Positions 56,301 to 64,000 of a DNA stretch of 64,000 nucleotides are shown piece by piece (the stretch's first letter is position 1; every line of letters starts with the position of its first letter). A program made the position numbers and the translations under genes. The stretch spans positions 1-64,000 of the forward strand of contig JAGFBZ010002549.1 in NCBI GenBank assembly GCA_018398805.1, in the 5' to 3' direction. This DNA is from Hirundichthys speculiger (Eukaryota > Chordata > Actinopteri > Beloniformes > Exocoetidae). The notes under the pieces are model-generated. The model had not been told where the DNA came from and ran no database searches. It saw only the letters and a list, made by a program, of their open reading frames with translations.

Positions 56301-59300
56301 TATGCTTTCTCTGTCTCAGAGTCAGAAGCCTGGGCCCTATGTGAAGGAGATGAACGATGCGGCCACCTTCTACACCAACAGAGTGCTGAAGGAGTATAAA
56401 GAAACGTAAATATATCTCACAGGTTCTACACAATCCAAAATAAAGCTGTGGAATTTTAATATCTGTTACGTGTCGCAGAAACATGCTAAGAGTCTGACTG
56501 CATTCAAGTCTGAAACTGTACCTTTGCAATACTGAACAGAAAAACCTGGATCCAGGTCAGAACCAAACGTTGATCACCTCTAAGCTGTGCCATTACCCAG
56601 AAAAGCCACTTCTTTCAGCTTCTTTTTTTTTTTTTTTCATTTTTTTCTTTTTGTCTATTGATTTGGATCCAGTGACTTTACAGTCAGTCTGGTGACCTTG
56701 TCACTTAGGAGACAACCAACTCTACCCACCACGGCACGACTGCCTTCACTGCACCGTGACCACTCTTTCAATTATCAGCTACCAAATACAAACAAACAAA
56801 TCAAACCAAACATTTAACCTCCTTATAAAGAGATCAAATTAGAAGCACACTCAGAGGAGGAATACTCTACAACGGCCAATCTTGAAATATTGTAGAAAAA
56901 GAAAGAGATCCACCTTCTCTATAAGGTTTGTGAGATTCTGTCTGTTAGTAATCTTGATCATAAACAGACAAACAACATTTTAAAACCTCACAGTATAGAA
57001 CAGCTAAACCCTCTTGTGCAGAAATGCATTTGATTTTCTCCGATAAACAGCACGGAAATACAAAGTGATACAGCTTTTCTTTGTCAACAGACCACTACAA
57101 CTTGTAAATGACCGTACTACTACTTTAACCCCAACCATAATTATAATCTTTCACTTGCTGGTTAGATACTCTAGATTGCATTGTTTGTCTGGGTTTGTAG
57201 GTGATTTAAAGTCCTGTTGTCATTTGGAAGACAGAGATGGAGATTTGAACCACTAACCTGCAATTTGGGAAAAATACTTGAGCACATGAACCGCAGCTCT
57301 CAGGGTGTTAATCTTGCCTGCTTTGATAATTTGAGGCTGCTGCTTCACACTGTGGGCAAAACAACTTAAAATAACATACAAAAAGCTTAATGGCTTGAAA
57401 ACTGTCTATAGAAATGGTTTTCCTTCACCAGTGCTCATCATGGATTCATGGTGTTTAATGAAATGATGTGAGATAAGGTTTTGTCTATCCATCCTTACTG
57501 TCTTCCTGTTTCTTCAAATCTTACCTCCTTTTCAGTCTTCCTTCCGGTTTTGATCTGACCATGTCATCTTTGTCTTGACTCATCCAGAGACAGACGCCAT
57601 GTGGACTGGGTGCGCTCCTACCTGTCAATCTGGACTGAGTTGCAATCCTTCATCAAACAGCACCACACGACAGGACTAGTGTGGAGCAAGACTGTGAGTA
57701 GACAAACACTGTCATGCACAGTTTCTTTTTTTTTTTTACTTCACTAATCTAAACTCATTGTTTTTTATTATATATTGTGTTCTGTTGAGCAAACTATGCT
57801 TTTGTACGTGTCCTTGGACACAATAAACCACTCCTGCAACAGCTGGCCTGTTATCTTAGTTATGTTTTCATATAGTTTCTGTTCACAGGCCTTGATATTT
57901 TTAAATCAGCTGCTTTTTGCCTTCACTTCCATTTTTAGATATGAAGCAGTCAGTTAGATAAACCACAGCAGAAAGCATGAATGAATGAATGAATGAGTTT
58001 CTCTTTAGTGACTGCACACCACAGTCCTTTGTAGAGCTCGCAAAGTTTCTGTCACTCCCACAAACACTTCTGTTTATGGATGTCTGCTCAGGGAATCCTC
58101 AGCATTCACCCACAGTGGATCCCAGCGATTACAATGCTTGAAAACAAACCTTTAAACACACACTTGACCTCCTTCTCTTGTAAGTTAGAGGACTGCTGTA
58201 GCTAACAGCAGACATTTAGTGACACTAACATACATAATAGCTGTAATAGACCACTTTGTACGAATAAATAGCAAAAAACATGGGGTTTCATGCTCGTACA
58301 CTCCACTAGAAATGTCTACTCCAGGCCAAAATATAAAACACAGCATCCCATAATCACACAGTGTTTAGTTTTTACCAGTCAGTTTTTGTACTGGTTTAAA
58401 AAAAAAGAAGAAAAAGGACGAAGCAAGTCCATTACTGAGCTTCAGAAGTGCTGGCAGCTGCTTCCTCCCGTTTCCTCTCAAAAAGTTGAACATATGCTTT
58501 TATGCAACGTTGAAATTGTTTAACTAATGCTGAACAACTGGGGCCACATCTGTTTTTTGGTGTGTCAGCTGTCGCCCCTCCTGTTGGACAACAGAACTGA
58601 TGTGCGCATATGAGACACACAGTGTGTGTGTGCACACAAGGACAGGAGTGTGTTGCGCTAACAGGTGGTCCTCAGGGTTTACTTGAATGGACATTTTCTT
58701 TACAGAAGGACCCCAACAAAAGGCCTGTGTACACACATGGTCTGTGGCGTAACCTAAGCTGCAGAGCTGGTCCCTCCTCAGCTCAGCCGTCATCTGCTGC
58801 TCAGATAGGGTTTAATGACAAGCTTATTCTACGCCATCTTCAGGCTGACACATGGACACATGTGTGCACACGCAGACACATTAACAGCAACTTTGGTTTC
58901 AGTGCCTTAGACCAGACACAAGGCTGAAAGAGGGATTAATTTTAAACTGAGTCTTTAAAATGGGAGAGTTCAGTTCATTTAAGTAATACTTTATTGATAC
59001 CTGAAGGGAAATTATACGTTTCAGTAACTTTTGTTGTTTCATATTTTTTTAAAGAGTCATTATAGACAGTTATAGCTGTGGGCAGGAGGGATTGTGTTGC
59101 AGCAGATCTGAAGAAGCTGCTCTGACTGAAGACTGAAGATACTCTTGTAGGATCACTGTGTTGTACAGAGGATGCTCAGGGTTTTTTCCTTTTATGACTC
59201 ATCCTTCTTTGGTTAATGAGTTCTCGAGGCTCCAGAACAAAAAAATAGGCATCACATATTCAACAGCCCGTAGATGAAATATTTGAATCGCTTGTTTGTC

Positions 59301-61799
59301 TTAGTTGTTGTATTTCTGCATCACATACTAATGTGAGGTGAGGCAGTAAATGATCAAATTCAAAAGGTGGAACCAAAGAATGTCCTGCATTTAGTGTCAT
59401 TGTTTTGCTTGAACATAATCAGTAGTTTTTCTATTTCTCTTGCAAATGTCTCGCTAATTGCCTCAGCTTCCATCTGAGGATGGAAAAACTCATTCCAGAG
59501 CTATTTTTGTCGGTGAAAAAATTAACAGAGCAGAGCAAATATTCCTCAAATTTGAAGAAAGGGGAACAAAAAGCGCCTGTTAAAAACAAGGTAACTTTTG
59601 CTCTGCTTAACTCTTGTGAACACACATGCAAAAACAAAGAGCTAGTCACACATTTTTACAGCCATGCAAGAGCACATGTGCACACTGGTTCTAATCCAGT
59701 GGTATGCGCTGAGCTGTTTAGTGTAACAGGTCTGCATTGTTCAGCAGTGATGCGCCCAACACGTGTGCCTGATGTCAAAGGTCAAGTCTCGGCTCTCAGA
59801 AGCACATTAGGTTACAGTTTAACCCTCCTAGCTGCAGTAATAAGTTCATGTCTGTGTGTGGTGCAGCTGTGCGAGGTCATCAAAAGGTGGTGAGCATAGT
59901 GTATGTCTGTTCCTCTGCTGCAGTTGTATGTACACAGCTCATCAGTTAACACACAGCTGGTCGCTGTTAAAGAGACATAAGAAGTGACTTCAATAGAAAC
60001 TCTGTTCTGTCAAACGTTCAAACAAACAGAACTTTTGCTTGAAATTCAAATTAAGAAATCAAACAAACCTACAACTTGATTTTGTAATGTGGTTTAAAGA
60101 TTTTTGAGCTACACAAAGGGAAATTAGCTAGTGACTGCCACATGCAACTGACTAGTCTTCAGAACACAGCCACTCACTATTATCAGTCCATATTTAGCCT
60201 GTGGACAGTTTATGGTCCTGAGTAAAGGCTTCAATATAACAGCCAAACTTCCAAGATATTGCCTGTGCAATACTCCACCTGCTGGACATTCTTATCACTA
60301 CAGCTGTTATCCAGCTGTAGTGTAGTATCCAGCTATGACTTTTGTCTTTTCCCAAATTAAAAGCTTACAGACCCAAAGTTTCCATTGAAAATTAACTTCC
60401 TTCATTTCCAGGGCCCTGTTGCTCCTGCTTCTCTCCTTGACTCTCCCCCAGCCCCCAGTGCTCTCTGTCCACCGCCTCCTCCTCCTCCACCTGGCCCTCC
60501 TCCAGTCTTCACTGATGATGACTGCAAGCCTCAGGCAGACAGCGCAGCAGCCCAGCACTCAGAACTGTTTGCCCAACTCAACCAGGGCGTAGACATCACT
60601 AAAGGTGGGTTCACTGCTGGGTCAGATGAGCAAAAAACATTGAATAATTTCTTTAATATTTATATGGATGGAAGTGCTGACTCGTGACTTTCCCTAACGT
60701 CCTTGCTTCTCATACTTTCCATGTGTAGGTCTGAAGCATGTTTCAGATGTGCAGAAGACCCATAAGAACCCTAATCTGCGCTCTCAAGTATCACCAATGA
60801 AAAACAAAAACCCAGAGTCAGTGAGCTCTCCCAGAGGAGCTGTCCAGAAAAGACCCCCTCTGCTGGAGCTGGAGGGAAAGAAATGGAGAGTGGTCTGTGA
60901 AATATTCTTTAAAATTATAAGTAGATACTGTAACCCTTTTTGCTTCAATCCATCCTGTTCCCATTTATAAAGAACATGCATTTATTATCAATTGCTAATC
61001 AGACTGTTAATCCTGGACATCTGATAGGCTGAATCTGCTTCCTTGCTGTTGCAGGAACACTTTGAGCAGAAACATGATTTGGTGATTGAGGAGACAGAGC
61101 TGAAACAGGTGGTGTATGTCTTCAGTTGTAACAACGTCACCCTGCAGATTAAGGGCAAAATTAACTCCATCATTGTCGGTGAGCTGCCTGCAAACAGAGC
61201 TGAAATGTCTTATATTTCTGGTTGTAACTGTCCTCATCATGATTGTTGTTGTCCTCCTCAGACAACTGTAAGAAGCTGGGTCTGGTTTTTGAGAATGTTG
61301 TTGGAATTGTAGAAGTAATCAATTCCAAATCCATTCAGTTACAGGTGAGCAAAGTTTTACAAAAATGCCCAGGTCCAAATGTTTCTCATTGCTCCCCTTC
61401 ACTGTGATACTAGCAGTGATTTCGATGCTGCCAGAAATTTAAGTGTTTTTGTTATATTCTGTGTCCTTGTGCAGGTGTTGGGAACAGTTCCAACAATTTC
61501 CATCAACAAGACAGAGGGATGCCAGGTCTACCTGAGTAAAGATGCTCTAAACTGTGATATCGTTAGTGCGACGAGCTCTGAGATGAACATCCTGATACCA
61601 GTAGGAGAAGATGATTATGTGAGTGTCTGGCCAAAAATAGATAAAGAAGAGAAAATAAGCTGAAGTTTCCACGTTGCAGCTGTTCTCACAATGGTCCTCT
61701 CGGTTTGTTTCACAGCGAGAGTTCCCCGTCCCGGAGCAGTTCAAGACTGTCTGGGATGGCTCCAGACTGGTGACAGAACCCACAGAGATTGCAGGCTGA
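47441..61799 (+). CDS. cap2: adenylyl cyclase-associated protein 2
   Basis: Twelve coding exons (listed separately) join to 1,425 nt, 474 residues plus stop, close to the 477 of human CAP2. All junctions are GT/AG and in phase. CAP proteins speed actin filament turnover: they help cofilin depolymerise filaments and recharge G-actin with ATP. In order are an N-terminal coiled coil ([15 protein letters not shown]), the helical folded domain (about 45-210, with [20 protein letters not shown]), a proline tract [13 protein letters not shown] at 230-242, a WH2-like region ([20 protein letters not shown]) and the C-terminal beta-helix CARP domain from about 322 ([10 protein letters not shown] ... 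[11 protein letters not shown]). [17 protein letters not shown] and [11 protein letters not shown] favour CAP2 over CAP1, as does the neighbour rbm24. The start ACCATGG is a perfect Kozak context. Confidence 0.95.
47709..47809 (+). CDS. cap2: cap2 exon 3
   Basis: Acceptor GCTTCCAG, donor AAACAT before GTAAGT. It encodes [20 protein letters not shown] and the start of the helical domain, to residue 73. Confidence 0.95.
50256..50333. repeat. A-run and (TA)n microsatellite
   Basis: About 19 A followed by about 60 bp of TA, 90 bp before cap2 exon 4. Confidence 0.95.
50423..50500 (+). CDS. cap2: cap2 exon 4
   Basis: A 78-nt, 26-codon exon between CTGACAG and GTACAG, encoding [20 protein letters not shown] plus HQEPAQ. 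It matches the AEMVH...QQP segment of human CAP2. Confidence 0.93.
54200..54830 (+). mobile_element. degraded Tc1/mariner transposon
   Basis: Plus-strand frames give [20 protein letters not shown] near 54310, [14 protein letters not shown] near 54450 and, after stops, pieces like [20 protein letters not shown] near 54640 containing the region of the second catalytic aspartate. The frame is broken repeatedly and the inverted repeats were not identified. Confidence 0.65.
55029..55050. repeat. poly-A tract
   Basis: A run of about 20 A within cap2 intron 4. Confidence 0.9.
55633..55776 (+). CDS. cap2: cap2 exon 5
   Basis: 48 codons between CCTACAG and GTAAGA. It holds [20 protein letters not shown] and ends ALGWVAV. 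Confidence 0.96.
56320..56405 (+). CDS. cap2: cap2 exon 6
   Basis: Acceptor GTCTCAG, donor GAAAC before GTAAAT (phase 2). It encodes [20 protein letters not shown] and RVLKEYKE. Confidence 0.96.
57588..57693 (+). CDS. cap2: cap2 exon 7
   Basis: Acceptor ATCCAG, donor AAGACT before GTGAGT. It encodes [20 protein letters not shown] and [11 protein letters not shown], the end of the helical domain. Confidence 0.96.
57694..60411. other. cap2: cap2 intron 7
   Basis: A 2.7-kb intron. A (TGAA)n stretch lies near 57980. A dispersed-repeat-like block lies at about 58975-59175 (AATACTTTATTGATACCTGA followed by AGGGAAATTATACG), resembling a fish SINE/LINE tail. No exon was supported. Confidence 0.55.
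60412..60604 (+). CDS. cap2: cap2 exon 8
   Basis: Acceptor TTTCCAG, donor CTAAAG before GTGGGT (phase 1). It carries the proline tract, which binds SH3 domains and profilin in CAP proteins, and the start of the WH2 region. Confidence 0.94.
60729..60892 (+). CDS. cap2: cap2 exon 9
   Basis: Acceptor TGTGTAG, donor AGAGTG before GTCTGT. It encodes [20 protein letters not shown] and, after a Ser/Pro linker, [11 protein letters not shown] at the start of the CARP domain. Confidence 0.94.
61055..61178 (+). CDS. cap2: cap2 exon 10
   Basis: Acceptor GTTGCAG, donor GTCG before GTGAGC. It encodes [16 protein letters not shown] and [12 protein letters not shown]. Confidence 0.96.
61262..61344 (+). CDS. 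cap2: cap2 exon 11
   Basis: Acceptor TCCTCAG, donor TTACAG before GTGAGC. It encodes [20 protein letters not shown]. The preceding intron is only 83 nt. Confidence 0.96.
61475..61618 (+). CDS. cap2: cap2 exon 12
   Basis: 48 codons between TGTGCAG and GTGAGT, encoding [20 protein letters not shown] and [15 protein letters not shown]. Confidence 0.96.
61716..61799 (+). CDS. cap2: cap2 exon 13 (stop codon)
   Basis: Acceptor TTCACAG. It encodes [20 protein letters not shown] then EPTEIAG and the TGA stop at 61797-61799. Confidence 0.96.
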   Translation, partial: REFPVPEQFKTVWDGSRLVTEPTEIAG

Positions 61800-62457
61800 T
61801 TGAAAATCGACACATTTCTGTCGACCTGATGTCGTTAGTTATACGTACATAAAAATGGAAACTGCACAGAAATAGGAACCATGTCATTTTAACTCAAGAG
61901 GTTTCTCCAGGAGGCTGCTGTTTGTAATATAACATCACCCAACACTTTTGGCACTCAGGTTTAAGAAACAAAATGTGCACATTTAACCTTTAGATTTTTT
62001 GTGCCATAGGCATTTATCAAAGAGTGCCTGTCAAAACTAAAAATTGTAGTTCTCAGCATCAAATCTCATTATCCCAAAAGACACTTTCAATAATGTTTCA
62101 AGGTTAGCCTTAGTGCAACTGTAATCTATTGAGTTAGACATTTAGTTCCTTTGATGTGTGTACTGCATGACAGACAAGTAGTAAGTTTTTATGTAGTTTA
62201 GTACATGTATACTATGTCTTTCTCTCCATTTTCACATCAAGTACTCCAGGTGCTATCTTGTGAGTGCATAAGGCTGTTTAGTAAAATGAAGTGGTCATAT
62301 TAATTTAAAAGCCTGATTAATTTCTTGTATGTCATAAAAATATCATTAGCAACACACTTGAGCACTCCCTTTGTTTTTCTATATTCTTTCATTTTGTACT
62401 CAGATTTAATATACAGCACCAATGTTTGCCAGATGATAATTTTCAACACAAATACGC

Positions 62458-62463
62458 TTTATT
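62458..62463 (-). terminator. aunip: aunip poly(A) signal
   Basis: TTTATT on the plus strand is AATAAA for aunip, 320 nt past its stop. It is the first such signal downstream of the aunip stop and lies inside the cap2 3' UTR. Confidence 0.6.
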
Positions 62464-62500
62464 TACATGAAAATGATGTACAACTGCACCTTCTTTTTCA

Positions 62501-62506
62501 AATAAA
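62501..62506 (+). terminator. cap2: cap2 poly(A) signal
   Basis: AATAAA in TTCAAATAAACTC, about 700 nt after the cap2 stop. Confidence 0.65.
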
Positions 62507-62782
62507 CTCAAAACCTCACAGTGGCTTCTTTAGAGTTTAACCTTGCACGACAGATGGGCAGAAGGGACAATTATAAAAAAGAAGCTCCAGCACAGGAGGC
62601 AGACAGAAAGACAAAAGTCTCCACAAACATACAGATGATTTACATGTGATTCTCAATGTTATAATGAATCTCGGGTTTTTAATATTCCAAAGAATCCATT
62701 ATTGGCAGGGGGAGGCAAGAGAGAGAGTTTAAAAAACAAAAAATCACAGAAGAGCATATCTGGAATGTGTTTCAGTGTTTGA

Positions 62783-63749
62783 TCACAATGTTTCCCTGAG
62801 AGTCTTGAGTAAAGAGCATCTCATCCTCATCTTCTCTTCCTCCACAACAGATTTGGAAGCACTCGCTTTCACAATCCCAGTGCTGAGATTACTCTGATCT
62901 TTTAGTGGACTCCTGGTCTGTAGTCCTCGATGTGCCATCACCCTGAACCCCTCAGAGTCCTGAGTAAACAACATGGCCAAACTGTCCTCATCAAACTCCC
63001 TACTTCTCTGCTGTAGTTTCTTAAGAGGAGAGCTGCTCATTTTTGTCTGCTTCAAGTCAAAGTACACTTCTTTTCCAGCCTTTTTCCATGGGTGAGCTGG
63101 ATTTTTTTGTGGTGAGGTGGTTTTTTGTCCAATCAATTTATGATTTGAAGAAGGTCCAAGATGAGGGAAAGAAGAGTTCTTAATTGGGGAAAAAGAGGAC
63201 AATGACCTGCTGTTTTCCTTGTCAACATCCATCTGACAGGGAGATTTTTGAGTTGAAGTTTTTCCTTTCACATTCATCAAATTTCCAAAGACCCCCTCAC
63301 TATGTAGACTATGAAGAAAACTCGTCTCTGAACTACTTAAGTTTTCTACGATGTTGCATTTCTGATCCATCAGGTTAAAGTTACTTTCAGGGTACTGCAG
63401 CTCAGCAGTGGGTCTTGACTCCAGGCCTGCGGAGGAGGCTGATTCTCATCCAGCAACATGGACCCATCAGTGAGGCTCCTCTTTCTCTGAGGGGGTTTAC
63501 ACTCCTCAGTCTGCTCCTCTTCAGATTCGTAGTGCATGTTTCGTGCCTGGTCCTGCCACAGCACTGGCTCCATCACATTTTCACTTTCCTCCATACAACT
63601 CACACCAGACTCAAAGTTATACAATTCAGACTTTTTAAGACCTACATCAGGTTTTCTTTTTCTCTCAGATGGTGAAGTTGAAGTAAATGATGAGAAAGAC
63701 TTCACTGGATCCTGGTTTGGTACTTCAGAAGAAGACATCTTATTGAGAA
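62783..63749 (-). CDS. aunip: aunip large exon, frame-broken
   Basis: It starts VLNKMSSSEVPNQDPVKSFS and is Ser/Lys-rich and probably disordered. Frame one runs down to 63370 (AWSQDPLLSCSTL). Frame two continues from about 63385 (YPESNFNLMDQKCNIVENL) to the stop at 62783-62785. A basic segment (SPLKKLQQRSREFDEDSLAM) precedes the conserved LFTQDSEGFRVMAH. Confidence 0.75.
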
Positions 63750-64000
63750 CTTTTGGAAAATATAAAAAAAAAAACATTAACACAAAATGAAATAATTCAC
63801 CATCAATTTGTGCAGTTCAACAAGTCAACATTTTGCAACTTTAAAACATTCAGACTGATTTTACTTGATATGAAAATGCTCCTTTCAGCAGAGTATTAAC
63901 TGCTTACCTCTTCGATAAGGTGTGAAGAAACTTGATAAAGAGCTTTGTTTGGTCTTTGGCATTTCCATTTTGGTTTGAGTGAAGTTGAGAGCAACAGTCA
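62783..64000 (-). CDS. aunip: aurora kinase A and ninein-interacting protein, 3' exons
   Basis: Two exons are visible: 63908-64000 (running off the window) and 62783-63749. The donor AAGAG before GTAAGCA joins in phase to an acceptor CCAAAAG before TTCTCAATAAG. The first exon reads LNFTQTKMEMPKTKQSSLSS then FFTPYRR, like the human YFTQ...QRSIASFF segment. The C-terminal part holds LAMLFTQDSEGFRVMAHRG, like human LFTEDSQGQRVIAH. AUNIP works at centrosomes with aurora A and ninein and promotes DNA-end resection in double-strand break repair. The large exon is broken once: the frame ending DPLLSCSTL must shift by one base near 63385 to continue as YPESNFNLMDQKC. The 5' end lies outside the window. 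Confidence 0.8.
63908..64000 (-). CDS. aunip: aunip exon with PIP-box-like motif, partial
   Basis: Minus-strand frame with QSSLSSFF, which fits the PCNA-interacting consensus (Q, two residues, aliphatic, two residues, two aromatics). It ends at a GTAAGC donor. Its 5' boundary lies beyond 64000. Confidence 0.75.

Larger units (their letters stand above)
61800..62520 (+). other. cap2: cap2 3' UTR
   Basis: About 0.7 kb, AT-rich, with no earlier AATAAA. It overlaps the predicted 3' end of aunip on the other strand. Confidence 0.65.

Noticed and set aside
47441..61799. Assignment as cap1
   Set aside because: Some residues resemble CAP1, but [27 protein letters not shown] and adjacency to rbm24 favour CAP2.
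63415..63790. Plus-strand open frames opposite aunip
   Set aside because: Antisense of the aunip exon; the minus strand has the splice donor/acceptor pair and the AUNIP motifs.

Overview
The window is ray-finned fish (teleost) genomic DNA. Spliced vertebrate genes, Tc1/mariner transposons, L2-type LINEs with short tandem tails, and long (TA)n, poly-G and poly-C tracts all point that way. Every gene call rests on my own reading of translations and splice junctions; no database search was run.

Layout. (1) Positions 1-17521 are a tandem array. At least 31 tRNA-Leu copies or fragments, nearly all on the minus strand, are embedded in a GATA/GACA-rich minisatellite with a core of about 28 bp. Each unit carries a conserved block of about 100 bp just 3' of the tRNA. 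Five copies at the left are identical and fold as good tRNA-Leu(CAG). Most later copies carry a T-stem mismatch, some have altered anticodons, and the right edge is rearranged by an inverted duplication. (2) Positions 18398-22623 hold the last four coding exons of a stathmin-domain gene (stmnd1, +). Its introns hold Tc1/mariner and LINE debris. Its first exon is not visible and may lie on the other side of the array. (3) Positions 24300-35925 hold complete rbm24 (+, four coding exons, 231 residues), an RRM protein that controls muscle and heart mRNA splicing and stability. (4) Positions 35930-43850 are gene-poor DNA with LINE remnants. (5) Positions 43850-62520 hold complete cap2 (+, one non-coding and twelve coding exons, 474 residues), a cyclase-associated actin regulator. 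(6) Positions 62458-64000 hold the 3' part of aunip (-), the aurora kinase A and ninein interacting protein. It converges on cap2 and the predicted 3' ends overlap.

The order stmnd1-rbm24-cap2 matches the human 6p22.3 neighbourhood as I know it. In human, AUNIP lies on chromosome 1, so its place beside cap2 is a difference. The genes share no obvious pathway; rbm24 and cap2 are both strongly expressed in heart and skeletal muscle.

The most unusual part is the tRNA-minisatellite array. The consensus unit has intact Pol III A and B boxes but almost no T4 terminator on the transcribed strand. It also contains Leu-type tRNA bodies with CCG (Arg) and CAA anticodons. Two caveats apply. The segment at about 3.6-5.2 kb is full of deletion-type differences that look like unpolished long-read sequence. 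Two gene exons (stmnd1 last exon, aunip main exon) each carry one reading-frame break that a single missing base would explain.
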